Below, in pieces: positions 1-8,197 of a stretch of DNA of 64,000 nt. The notes beneath the pieces are model-generated. The model was not told the DNA's origin. It made no database searches and saw nothing but the letters and a program-made list of their open reading frames with translations. A program made the position numbers and the translations under genes. The stretch covers positions 1 to 64,000 of the forward strand of contig CACJSY010000002.1 in NCBI GenBank assembly GCA_902596205.1. Reading direction: 5' to 3'. How positions within the stretch are numbered: the first letter of the stretch is position 1; each line of letters starts with the position of its first letter. The stretch comes from an uncultured Pelagibacteraceae bacterium (GTDB taxonomy: Bacteria; Pseudomonadota; Alphaproteobacteria; Pelagibacterales; Pelagibacteraceae).

Positions 1-576
1 TCTTCTCTTGTCTATAATTGCAAGATCAGCTTTAATTCTATTAGCTAAATCTCTTGTTCTTGCTACTCCTCCTACATCTGGTGAGACACAAATTAATTTT
101 TTATTACTTAATTTTTTTTTTATGTATTTAGCAAATAATGGTGCAGTATATAAATTATCGACAGGCATATCAAAGAAACCCTGGATCTGACCAGCATGCA
201 AATCTACAGTAACAACTCTAGTTGCCCCGGCATTAGTAATTAAATTAGCAACCACTTTTGCTGAAATTGAAGTTCTAGGTGCAACTTTCCTATCTTGTCT
301 TGCATAACCAAAATAAGGAATTACTGCAGTAATTGTTTTTGCCGATGACCTTCTTAAAGCATCAATAACTAGCAACAATTCCATCAAATTGTCATTGGCT
401 GGATTAGAAGTAGATTGAATGACGAATACACTATTCCCCCTTATATTTTCATTAATTTCAATATAAATTTCTCCGTCAGCAAATCTTCTTATATTAGTAT
501 TGATTAATTTTAGTTTTAAATTTTTTGCAATGTCTTTGCTTAACTTTAAATTACTTGTTCCAGATAAAATTTTCAT
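1..576 (-). CDS. prs: Ribose-phosphate pyrophosphokinase, 3'-truncated by window edge
   Basis: Makes PRPP from ribose 5-phosphate and ATP in the cytoplasm, feeding purine, pyrimidine, histidine and tryptophan synthesis. I translated the minus strand myself because the ORF has no stop in the window. It starts [17 protein letters not shown] and reads 192 codons to the edge. Family landmarks are visible: [12 protein letters not shown] near residue 31, [10 protein letters not shown] near 88-97 (ATP-binding loop), and [16 protein letters not shown] (PRPP/metal region), followed by the start of the flexible-loop region. It lies downstream of pgeF on the same strand with about 50 nt between them, so it is probably the last gene of the lgt-midA-pgeF run. 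The C-terminal third is outside the window. Confidence 0.95.
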   Translation of the reverse strand, partial: MKILSGTSNLKLSKDIAKNLKLKLINTNIRRFADGEIYIEINENIRGNSVFVIQSTSNPANDNLMELLLVIDALRRSSAKTITAVIPYFGYARQDRKVAPRTSISAKVVANLITNAGATRVVTVDLHAGQIQGFFDMPVDNLYTAPLFAKYIKKKLSNKKLICVSPDVGGVARTRDLANRIKADLAIIDKRR

Positions 577-626
577 GAAATGTACCTACTTATACCTCAT
601 TTCTCCATCTTTTCAAATTAATTAAG

Positions 627-1379
627 TCAAACAATACAAACTGTAGATATACACCTACCGTAATCTTTTTGTTCTAGTTTCCTTGACCTTCTGTAACTAA
701 AAAAAATGCTCTTTTGTGTGAACGTATCTTTATCAATCTGGTCAACTTTGACTTTAAGTTTAAGGAGTTTATCTGTCACGTATTTTCTCAAATTGAAAAA
801 TTTTTTAATTTTACATTTATCAGAGAAATATTTTCTATTTTTTTTTGATTTTCTAACAAATTTCTCATAGAAAATTAAATCTACTTCATAGCTTTTTTTA
901 CCAATACAAGGTCCCACGCAAGCGTAAATTAAATTGTTAGAGCCAATTTTTCGAATTTTATTTATAGTATTTTTAATTATGTCGGAAAAAGCACCTTTCC
1001 ATCCGGCGTGTATACAACCAATAATATTATTTTTAATATCAAATAAAATAATTGGAACGCAATCAGCTGTAACTACTCCAAGTGCGATGCCTTTCATTTT
1101 AGTTACAATAGCATCAGCTTTAATTTTTTTTTTATAATTATTTTTATTAACTTCAATTACTCTGTTACTGTGAGTTTGATGCATTAATATAAGTTTATCA
1201 TTTTTTACACCCATCTTTTTTGCAACAAAATTTAGATTTTTACGAACTTTTTTTTTGTTGTCTTTTGATCCTTTGCCGCAATTAAGGCTTTTATAGATAC
1301 CTTTTGAGTACCCATGTTTCCTTGAAAAGAAACAGTGTTTTATCTTTTTTATTTTCTTAAGTTGTTTGGAGTAGAACAT
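627..1379 (-). CDS. pgeF: PgeF/YfiH (laccase-domain, DUF152) multicopper-like protein
   Basis: A 250-aa member of the YfiH/LACC1 family, once called polyphenol oxidase. Characterised members act on purine nucleosides or edit peptidoglycan precursors. The conserved zinc-site pattern is present: HQTHSN (His about 70), TADCVP (Cys about 107) and HAGWKG (His about 124). It is full length for the family. Its ATG shares one base with the midA stop (TAATG), so translation is probably coupled. The peptidoglycan-editing role would suit a genome segment rich in cell-wall genes, but the sequence does not decide the substrate. Confidence 0.9.
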   Translation of the reverse strand: MFYSKQLKKIKKIKHCFFSRKHGYSKGIYKSLNCGKGSKDNKKKVRKNLNFVAKKMGVKNDKLILMHQTHSNRVIEVNKNNYKKKIKADAIVTKMKGIALGVVTADCVPIILFDIKNNIIGCIHAGWKGAFSDIIKNTINKIRKIGSNNLIYACVGPCIGKKSYEVDLIFYEKFVRKSKKNRKYFSDKCKIKKFFNLRKYVTDKLLKLKVKVDQIDKDTFTQKSIFFSYRRSRKLEQKDYGRCISTVCIV

Positions 1380-2443
1380 TATGAAAAACCTAAAAATTTT
1401 GATTTATTTGATTTATAAGCTAAGATCGCTTTAAATAAATTACCCATAGAATTTGGACTTAATAATCTTTTAATTCTCAAGTAAAGATCTGATTGTTCTC
1501 TAAATTTCATTTTTTTTGCAACAATTTCTGCTCTTTCAAGAATTCCCATACTTTTTAGAAATTGTCTTTGAGTGATTACGTTTTTAATTTTCATTCTGTT
1601 TTTTTGGAAAAATTCGCTAAGTAGTTCAAAATTAACATGAGAAGTAACATCTGCCTTTCCCAAATTATAAAGTGGATTATTTTTTCTATGTTTAATTACT
1701 GACTGTAAAGTGCTTTGATTATTAGGTTTTAAATATCCATAATCTATTAACAAGATACACCCTTTTAATTTTGAAATTTTTTTTGTCATTTTTTTTAATT
1801 CTAAAAAACCTAATTTAGGTAATTCTATAAAATTTAATTTTTTTAAAGATTTGTACGATCTTATTATATTAATATCCCTTTTTTTAGCCTTTTTAAAAAT
1901 TTCAATTAAATTATTTTTTTTATCAAGGGTATAATTTTTTTCATAAAAAGAATTATTAATTTTTTTAAATTGTTTTATTGGCATCGCGTCAAAAAATTCG
2001 TTCCCAAAAAATAAAACTGGACCTGTTTTAATTTCACTAAATTTATCTATCCACTTTACATGTTTGTTATTTATATTTTTTTTTTGTATCTTTTTTAAAA
2101 AATTACTTTCTTCGTATAAAAATATTTTTTTTATTGAATTAAATTTTGGGAATCTCTCAAATGATTTTAAAAGAATTTTAGTTAAAGTACCATCACCAGG
2201 ACCCAATTCAACTATATTGAAATTATTCGGTCTTCCAAATAATTCCCAAGTTGAAATAATCCAGATAGCAATTGCTTCAGAAAACAAAAAAGAAATTTTT
2301 GGAGAGGTTACAAAATCTCCATTTTTTCCAAATGGTAATTTAGATGCATAATATCCGTGTTTATTGTCGTATAAAACACTTTTAAAAAATCTATCAACTG
2401 GAATAACTTTTGATTTCTTAAAAAACTTTAAATCAGATTTCAT
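1379..2443 (-). CDS. midA: MidA/NDUFAF7-type SAM-dependent methyltransferase (DUF185)
   Basis: A 354-aa protein of the DUF185 family. The mitochondrial homologue NDUFAF7 methylates an arginine of a complex I subunit; by homology this protein may assist NADH dehydrogenase assembly. The N-terminus carries the family signature around YDNKHGYYASKLPFG and GDFVTSPKIS. The SAM-binding loop IVELGPGDGTL lies near residues 77-87, and FGNEFFDAMPIKQF follows at about 147-160. It overlaps the lgt stop by 11 nt and is followed directly by pgeF, a grouping common in alphaproteobacteria. Function in bacteria is inferred from the eukaryotic homologue. Confidence 0.88.
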   Translation of the reverse strand: MKSDLKFFKKSKVIPVDRFFKSVLYDNKHGYYASKLPFGKNGDFVTSPKISFLFSEAIAIWIISTWELFGRPNNFNIVELGPGDGTLTKILLKSFERFPKFNSIKKIFLYEESNFLKKIQKKNINNKHVKWIDKFSEIKTGPVLFFGNEFFDAMPIKQFKKINNSFYEKNYTLDKKNNLIEIFKKAKKRDINIIRSYKSLKKLNFIELPKLGFLELKKMTKKISKLKGCILLIDYGYLKPNNQSTLQSVIKHRKNNPLYNLGKADVTSHVNFELLSEFFQKNRMKIKNVITQRQFLKSMGILERAEIVAKKMKFREQSDLYLRIKRLLSPNSMGNLFKAILAYKSNKSKFLGFS

Positions 2444-3227
2444 CTTTTTTTTTTAAAATAATCAAAATTACAAATCCACTCAAAACCATAAAAAAACTTA
2501 GAATTGTCCCCATAGTTAATACGTTAAACAAGTATCCTACTTGAGTATCTGGTTCTCTAAAGAGTTCTGATATTATTCTGAAGACTCCATAAAAAATTAG
2601 AAATAAATAAGAGCATGTTCCCATTTTATATTTCATTTTTAAAATTAAAGTATTCAGAACTAAGAATAAAACTACTCCCTCTAAAGCTGCTTCATAAAGT
2701 TGAGAGGGATGTCTAGGCAACATATCTACTGCAGGAAAAATTACACTCCAAGGAACAGAAGTAACTTTACCAATTAGCTCTCCATTAATAAAATTAGCTA
2801 TTCGACCTAAAAAAATTCCTATTGGTGAAACGCAAGCGATTACATCCAATAAAAAAAAAGTAGGTACATTTTTTTTGATGGAAAATAAATATGTTCCAAC
2901 TATTATTCCAATTAACGCTCCATGAAAAGACATGCCACCTTCCCAAACTTGAAAAATTTCAAAGGGATTAGATAAGTAATATGTTGGATTATAAAAAATT
3001 ACATATCCTAGTCGACCACCTATAATTATAGAAATTATTAAATAAGTAATTAAATCGTCAAAAATACTAAGATTAAATTTAATGGCTGTTTTATTTATAA
3101 CACTTTTAACTATTTTTTTTCCGAGCCACCAACCTATTACAATTCCGAAAATGTATGCTAAAGAATACCATCTGATGATTATAAACCCAAAATTTATCAA
3201 AACAGGGTCTAAATTGTGAGTATACAT
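2433..3227 (-). CDS. lgt: Prolipoprotein diacylglyceryl transferase
   Basis: Inner-membrane enzyme that transfers diacylglycerol from phosphatidylglycerol to the lipobox cysteine of prolipoproteins, the first step of lipoprotein maturation. At 264 aa with about seven hydrophobic segments it is normal for the family. The Lgt signature appears as GRIANFINGELIG, with WEGGMSFHGALIG upstream and RHPSQLYEAALEG downstream. It is the first gene of the lgt-midA-pgeF run. BamD in this same window has a lipobox and is a likely client. Confidence 0.95.
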   Translation of the reverse strand: MYTHNLDPVLINFGFIIIRWYSLAYIFGIVIGWWLGKKIVKSVINKTAIKFNLSIFDDLITYLIISIIIGGRLGYVIFYNPTYYLSNPFEIFQVWEGGMSFHGALIGIIVGTYLFSIKKNVPTFFLLDVIACVSPIGIFLGRIANFINGELIGKVTSVPWSVIFPAVDMLPRHPSQLYEAALEGVVLFLVLNTLILKMKYKMGTCSYLFLIFYGVFRIISELFREPDTQVGYLFNVLTMGTILSFFMVLSGFVILIILKKKDEI

Positions 3228-3278
3228 GTCTACTTATATCACATTTGAAATTAAGATTGCCATCAAATAAGATAGGGT

Positions 3279-3524
3279 ATGAGCAATACTGAAAAAATTT
3301 TAAAATCTTTATCAAATTTAATTGAGAACGGTATTTTGACATCAAATGATATCAAAAAAGAAATTTCAACAGATTTAAAATTTAAAAAAGACAAATTAAT
3401 CAATAAACTTCAACTAGTATCAAGAGAGGAATTTGAGGTTTTAAAAAAAATTGTTCAAAAGCAGGACTTAATTATTAAGAAACTATCAAAAAGCAAAAAA
3501 ATTAGAAAGGCAAAGAAATCCTAA
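3279..3524 (+). CDS. ubiK: UbiK-like accessory factor (BMFP/DUF526)
   Basis: An 81-aa soluble protein of the BMFP family. UbiK binds UbiJ and membranes and helps the late ubiquinone-biosynthesis complex. The C-terminal half is a predicted coiled coil, with LVSREEFEVLKKIVQKQDLI matching the conserved V-R-E-E-F-D-x-x core of the family, then a very basic tail. It is divergent from lgt, with about 50 nt between them holding both promoters, and converges with the sensor kinase, overlapping it by about 23 nt. Family assignment is good; the ubiquinone role is inferred from homologues. Confidence 0.75.
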   Translation: MSNTEKILKSLSNLIENGILTSNDIKKEISTDLKFKKDKLINKLQLVSREEFEVLKKIVQKQDLIIKKLSKSKKIRKAKKS

Positions 3525-4821
3525 CCTGCAATCCATTATAATTACTTTTGCCTAGCTGAATATTACCACCGTGAGAGTTTATTATATCTTCTACAATAGC
3601 TAAACCTAATCCAACACCTGCTTGGTTTAAACTTCTACTTTTGTCGAGTCTGAAAAAAGGCTTAAACACATTTTTATACTGATCCTCTGGTATACCAGGA
3701 CCGTCATCCTCTATTATAATTATAGCTCTGTTGTTTCCTTTTTGAATATTAATATAAACGTTGTTTCCGTAAGTTAAACCATTATGAATAACATTTTCAA
3801 AAGATCTTTGTAATGCTGTGGGCCTGGCATTTAACTCGATTAACTCTTTATTGTCTTTGAAATTTAATTTGTCGTTATTAAATTTATCTTTGATAGATTT
3901 TAAAAGTCTACCTAGGTTCACTTTAATTGTATTTTCTTGTGTTTGGGTTTTTGCGAATTGTAAATAATCATTTAACATTTTCTCCATTTCATCTATGTCT
4001 TTTGACATTTTTTTAGATATCTCTTTTTGTTGTAGCATTGCGAGCTGTAGCTTCAAGCGTGTCAGAGGAGTTCTTAAATCATGGCTTATTCCAGAAAGCA
4101 TTTCTGCTCTTTGATTTAGATGACGATTAATTCTTTTTGCCATTCGATCAAATTCAAAAGCAGCCTTTCTAATTTCTTGAGAGCCTGAAGCTCTAAAATC
4201 ATTTACATAATCACCTTTTCCGAATCTTTCCGCAGCTTTTGCCAATTTTACCAATGGTTTAGTTTGATTTTTTAAGAATATTAAAGCAATCACAATAAGT
4301 ACTAAAGAAGGAAGTGTAGTCCATAAAACAAACAACCTAACCGATGATGCTGAAACCATTTCTTTAGGAACTAAAAATTCAATAACTTCACTTCCAGATT
4401 TGATCTTAATCTCAACAGCATTTTTAAATTTTGAAGTACTAAACCAATAGTTATTGTTTCCAAAAGCAGATTTTAGCTCTCGCCTTAAGGATCTGTCCAT
4501 TGGACTGAATTTTCTTTCACCACTATTATTTGGAAAAGCCTCTTCATTGATCCCAATTTCAAAATTAAAATTATTTTTGTAACTGTCAGTAAAAAAATCT
4601 AAATTTTTTTTATCATTTTGATAAACTTCTTCTATTGCCTTTAATTGTGCGACCAATGATCTTGTGATATTTTTGTTAGATTTTATCCAAACACTGTCAT
4701 AAAAAACAATAGTTATAATTATTTGTAAAATAATTGTTGGAGCGGCGACAATAATTAAAGCTCTATAAAAGAGCCTTTTAGGCAAAATATATTTTATAAA
4801 ATTATTCAATCCAAAGAACAT
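3502..4821 (-). CDS. envZ: EnvZ-like sensor histidine kinase
   Basis: Membrane sensor kinase, partner of the OmpR-like regulator just upstream. It has a transmembrane segment near the N-terminus, a periplasmic sensor of roughly 120 residues, a second transmembrane segment, a HAMP linker, the H-box SGISHDLRTPLTRLKLQL with the phospho-acceptor His, an N-box (NVIHNGLTYG), and G-boxes DDGPGIP and GVGLGLAIVEDI. The ORF track begins at 4875, giving a 74-nt overlap. I prefer the ATG at 4821 because it follows an AGAGG Shine-Dalgarno, cuts the overlap to 20 nt, and removes an N-terminal stretch that does not look like this family. The physiological signal is unknown. Confidence 0.88.
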   Translation of the reverse strand: MFFGLNNFIKYILPKRLFYRALIIVAAPTIILQIIITIVFYDSVWIKSNKNITRSLVAQLKAIEEVYQNDKKNLDFFTDSYKNNFNFEIGINEEAFPNNSGERKFSPMDRSLRRELKSAFGNNNYWFSTSKFKNAVEIKIKSGSEVIEFLVPKEMVSASSVRLFVLWTTLPSLVLIVIALIFLKNQTKPLVKLAKAAERFGKGDYVNDFRASGSQEIRKAAFEFDRMAKRINRHLNQRAEMLSGISHDLRTPLTRLKLQLAMLQQKEISKKMSKDIDEMEKMLNDYLQFAKTQTQENTIKVNLGRLLKSIKDKFNNDKLNFKDNKELIELNARPTALQRSFENVIHNGLTYGNNVYINIQKGNNRAIIIIEDDGPGIPEDQYKNVFKPFFRLDKSRSLNQAGVGLGLAIVEDIINSHGGNIQLGKSNYNGLQVRISLPF

Positions 4822-5476
4822 AGCCTGAGCCTCTAATTGTTTGAAGAAATTTCGGATTTTTTGGATCCAATTCAAGTTTTTGTCTTAATCTAGTAATCAT
4901 AACATCAATTGATCTCTCTTGACTAATACCTGAAATTTTCCCTATTTCTTCTCTAGAATAGGTTGTGCCAGGATTCGCTAGCATTTCAATTAAAACTTTT
5001 TTTTCTGAGTTATTTATTTTTTTAGATGTATTTTTTAAATTTATAGTCATTTTATTTAAATTTACTTCTGCAATTCCGATCTTGTGAATACTTTTTAAAT
5101 CTAATTTATTACCTTTTTTGATAATATTTCTTATGCGTAACAATAACTCCCTAGGTTCAAAAGGTTTACCTAAGTAATCATCAGCTCCAAGTTCTAGACC
5201 TTTAATTCTATTCTCAACCTCTCCTTTTGCAGTTAATAATATTATTGGGACTTTAATTTGACGTTTAATTTCTTTTGTTAAATCATATCCATCTTGTCCT
5301 GGCATCATTACATCAAGAATTATTGTATCAAATTTTATATAATTCAACTTTTCTTTTGCTTGATCAGCATTTTCAGCTGTCGAGACAATATAATGATTTT
5401 CGGAAAGAAAATCCTTTAAAAGATTTCGAATTCTATCGTCATCATCAACTATAAGAATATGATTTTTATTTTCCAT
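4802..5476 (-). CDS. ompR: OmpR-family response regulator
   Basis: A 224-aa regulator with a receiver domain (acidic pocket DDDD at 11-14, phospho-Asp in TIILDVMMPG at about 55, Lys in YLGKPFEP) and a C-terminal winged-helix domain (SREEIGKISG, VMITRLRQKLE, IRGSGYVLW). It controls transcription after phosphorylation by the adjacent kinase. Its start overlaps the MarR gene stop by 11 nt and its stop overlaps the kinase start, so the three genes form one translationally coupled unit. The target genes cannot be read from this window. Confidence 0.93.
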   Translation of the reverse strand: MENKNHILIVDDDDRIRNLLKDFLSENHYIVSTAENADQAKEKLNYIKFDTIILDVMMPGQDGYDLTKEIKRQIKVPIILLTAKGEVENRIKGLELGADDYLGKPFEPRELLLRIRNIIKKGNKLDLKSIHKIGIAEVNLNKMTINLKNTSKKINNSEKKVLIEMLANPGTTYSREEIGKISGISQERSIDVMITRLRQKLELDPKNPKFLQTIRGSGYVLWIE

Positions 5477-5906
5477 CTATTATTTTTTTTAAAACATCCT
5501 TAAATTTAATTACAGAGTCAGAGCTAGAATTTTTTAAAGCATTAAAAATTCTTTTTTTTTGTGTATTATAAACTGTTTCAAAAAAAGTTTTTCCCTCTTT
5601 ATCCAGAAATAAATTTTTTTTCCTAGTATCAGTTTCATCCTGTATCTGTTTAATCATTTTTGATTTTATTAAGTCTCTTAATACTCTATTCAAACTTTGT
5701 TTAGTCACTTTTAATTTAAAAATTAACTCACCCAAGTTTATACCTGGATTTCTTTCAATAAGATTTAATGCTCTTAAATGAGCAGGCCCAAAAAATTTTT
5801 TTGATAAGATTTCTTTAGGATCAGAAAATGTTTCTCTATAAGCGTAATAAAGCAGCTGAATAAACTCTTTAATTTGTTCATCTTTTAGATAAAGTAAATC
5901 TTTCAT
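5466..5906 (-). CDS. MarR-family transcriptional regulator
   Basis: A 146-aa winged-helix regulator. The DNA-binding region is visible as NLGELIFKLKVTKQSLNRVLRDLIKSKMI, followed by the wing QDETDTRKKNLFLDKEGK, which matches the MarR D-x-R-D/K-x-R pattern. It heads the operon with the OmpR-like regulator and kinase and is divergent from ilvE across a 76-nt gap, so it could autoregulate or influence ilvE. The ligand is unknown. The MarR/two-component pairing is somewhat unusual. Confidence 0.88.
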   Translation of the reverse strand: MKDLLYLKDEQIKEFIQLLYYAYRETFSDPKEILSKKFFGPAHLRALNLIERNPGINLGELIFKLKVTKQSLNRVLRDLIKSKMIKQIQDETDTRKKNLFLDKEGKTFFETVYNTQKKRIFNALKNSSSDSVIKFKDVLKKIIDGK

Positions 5907-5982
5907 AATGGTAAGTTATATTGACTTATCCTACTTATGAATATACTTTTTTAAAGAAAAAAAATCTATATATTTACAATTA

Positions 5983-6870
5983 ATGGAAAGTATACCTTAC
6001 GACAAACGATCGGGAAAAATTTGGTTTAACGGCAGAACTGTTGAATGGGCAGATGCTAATATTCATATATTAAATCATGGCTTACATTACGCTAGCTGCG
6101 TGTTTGAAGGTGAAAGAGTATATGATGGAGAAATTTTTAAACTCGAGGAACATACTGAAAGACTTTTTTATTCTGCAAAAAGAATGGGTATAAAAGTTCC
6201 TTACACTCAGTCAGAGATTAATGAAGCATGTAAAAAAATTATAAATATTCAAAAGGTTCAAAATGGATATGTAAGACCAATAATTTGGCGAGGTAGTGAA
6301 ATGATGGCTATTTCAGCTCAAAAAAATAAAATTCATGTTGCTATAGCAACTTGGGAATGGGGATCTTATTTTGATCCAAAATTAAAATTAAATGGAATTA
6401 AACTAAACATTTCAAGCTGGAGAAGACCCGCTCCAAATACAATTCCTTGGGATACTAAAGCAGCAGGTTTGTATATGATATGTACATTGTCAAAACATGA
6501 GGCAGAGGCAGAAGGTTTTACGGACTCCTTAATGCTTGATCATGAAGGGAATATTGCTGAAGCAACAGGGGCAAATATTTTTTTTAAGAATAAGTCTGGA
6601 GAATTGCACACACCAATTCCTGACTCTTTTTTAGATGGAATTACAAGAAGAGAAGTTATTAAAATTGCTGAAGCAAAAGGAATTAAAGTTGTACAGAGAA
6701 AAATCAAACCTGAGGAAATGAAGGACTTTGTGGGATGTTTTTTAACAGGAACTGCAGCTGAAGTGACACCAGTCTCACAAATTTCTAACTATAAGTTTAA
6801 GGTCTGCAATATGATTACAGATCTTAACAATTCATATCAAAATTTAGTAAGAAAAAGATCTGCTGCTTAA
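5983..6870 (+). CDS. ilvE: Branched-chain amino-acid aminotransferase
   Basis: PLP-dependent fold-type IV enzyme that makes leucine, isoleucine and valine from the 2-oxo acids, with glutamate as amino donor. At 295 aa it is typical in length. Visible landmarks are LNHGLHYASCVFEGERVYDG, the PLP-lysine segment PWDTKAAGLYM, and LMLDHEGNIAEATGANIFF followed by FLDGITRREVIKIA. It is divergent from the MarR gene and its end overlaps the convergent methyltransferase by 4 nt, leaving no room for a conventional terminator. Confidence 0.95.
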   Translation: MESIPYDKRSGKIWFNGRTVEWADANIHILNHGLHYASCVFEGERVYDGEIFKLEEHTERLFYSAKRMGIKVPYTQSEINEACKKIINIQKVQNGYVRPIIWRGSEMMAISAQKNKIHVAIATWEWGSYFDPKLKLNGIKLNISSWRRPAPNTIPWDTKAAGLYMICTLSKHEAEAEGFTDSLMLDHEGNIAEATGANIFFKNKSGELHTPIPDSFLDGITRREVIKIAEAKGIKVVQRKIKPEEMKDFVGCFLTGTAAEVTPVSQISNYKFKVCNMITDLNNSYQNLVRKRSAA

Positions 6871-7607
6871 TTTTTCTTTGCTGTAATTAACACCGACCAA
6901 GCAAAATACTTAAATAATTTAATTTTAAATAGTGTCTGGTCAAGTTTAACGAGCATCTGAAAAAACCTAGAATTGCTAGATCTATAGAATGGAAAAAAAA
7001 TAAGTGTTAAAAAACCATAGTACTTTAAAATTACATTTCCAAAGTTTTCTTCAATAATCTCGAAATCTTTAAAAATAAGAGGATGTTCATCTTTAGATCT
7101 AGATCCAGGTGTTAAAGCGCGATACAAATTTATTAGGGGATTGGTACCTAAGGGCTCAATAAATAAAAGTGACCCGCCAGGTTTTAAAATTCTAGCAATT
7201 TCAGTAATACATTTAGAAAATTGTAAGTGATGCAATATGCCTAAACCATAAACTATATCAAATTTATTATCTTCAAATTTTGTCTTTTCACAATTATCAA
7301 CTTTTAATTCTACTTTATAACTTTGATCATGAAATTTTTCTTTAGCTTTTAAGATTGAGACATCAGAAATGTCAATACCAGTAATTTTTTTTGGATTATA
7401 TTCTATTACTTTCTCTATAACTGGTCCTATACCACACCCGTAGTCAAGTATTTCAGAATTTTTAGCTTTTAAATTTAAATAGTTATAAAAATCTTCCCAG
7501 GCATTAGATATGGCCTTATAAAAAATATTTTCAAATCTTCCTTTGGATTGTGACTGAAGTTTATTATGAAACTCCTTCTCTCTTAAGTTTTGTTCAGTTA
7601 ATTTCAT
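6867..7607 (-). CDS. Class I SAM-dependent methyltransferase
   Basis: A protein of about 246 aa with a Rossmann methyltransferase core. Motif I is ILDYGCGIGPVIEKV, the acidic end of strand 2 is TGIDIS, motif IV is FDIVYGLGILHHL, and LKPGGSLLFIEPLG follows. The C-terminal part is rich in aromatic residues and may touch the membrane. The track starts at a TTG at 7610; the ATG at 7607 shares its A with the pgsA stop (TGATG), which favours coupled translation from that start. The substrate is unknown. Methyltransferases of this type next to pgsA may act on lipids or quinones, but that is only a guess. Confidence 0.8.
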   Translation of the reverse strand: MKLTEQNLREKEFHNKLQSQSKGRFENIFYKAISNAWEDFYNYLNLKAKNSEILDYGCGIGPVIEKVIEYNPKKITGIDISDVSILKAKEKFHDQSYKVELKVDNCEKTKFEDNKFDIVYGLGILHHLQFSKCITEIARILKPGGSLLFIEPLGTNPLINLYRALTPGSRSKDEHPLIFKDFEIIEENFGNVILKYYGFLTLIFFPFYRSSNSRFFQMLVKLDQTLFKIKLFKYFAWSVLITAKKN

Positions 7608-8194
7608 CAATTAATTTTTTCGTCTTGATTAATAGCATGATCAATGCCTCTTCTTAAATAATCATATCCAGTATAAAGTGTTAAAAACGCAGAAAGCCAT
7701 AGAAGAATTATGCCTACAGTTTGAGCGTTATAATCTTGAAAATTTATAATCTTATTTCCACTCTCGCCTGTTAACAATATAGCAATAGACAACATTTGAA
7801 TAAATGTTTTTAGCTTTGATAGGCTTGTCACCTGCATGGTAATTTTTCCTTTAGCTAAAAATTCTCTTAATCCTGATATCAATATTTCTCTTGTAAGAAT
7901 TATTATTGCTGCAATTACTTCATAGTTTTTTATTGTTCCGTTCATTACAAGAAGAATTAAAGCGGCTGCTACAAGAATTTTGTCTGCTATTGGATCTAAA
8001 AGCTCTCCTAACTTAGACTCTTCTTTAAACATCCTTGCTAGCAAACCATCTAAGTAATCGGTAAAGCTGGCAAGTGCGAATAAAAAAAATGGAATCAAAT
8101 CGCCAAAAAAACCAGGAATAAAAAAAGTCAAAACAAAAATAGGCACAATAATTATTCGTCCTATTGTAAGTATATTAGGTATTTTAAGCTTCAT
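7607..8194 (-). CDS. pgsA: CDP-diacylglycerol-glycerol-3-phosphate 3-phosphatidyltransferase
   Basis: Inner-membrane enzyme that forms phosphatidylglycerophosphate, precursor of phosphatidylglycerol. The CDP-alcohol phosphotransferase signature D-x2-D-G-x2-A-R-x8-G-x3-D-x3-D is complete in DYLDGLLARMFKEESKLGEL followed by LDPIADKI. At 195 aa with several hydrophobic helices it is normal. It lies 3 nt downstream of uvrC. The pgsA-uvrC neighbourhood is widespread in proteobacteria. Phosphatidylglycerol is also the lipid donor for Lgt. Confidence 0.95.
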   Translation of the reverse strand: MKLKIPNILTIGRIIIVPIFVLTFFIPGFFGDLIPFFLFALASFTDYLDGLLARMFKEESKLGELLDPIADKILVAAALILLVMNGTIKNYEVIAAIIILTREILISGLREFLAKGKITMQVTSLSKLKTFIQMLSIAILLTGESGNKIINFQDYNAQTVGIILLWLSAFLTLYTGYDYLRRGIDHAINQDEKIN

Positions 8195-8197
8195 AAT

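Noticed and set aside
8-190. Track ORF of 60 aa
   Set aside because: Shadow on the opposite strand of prs.
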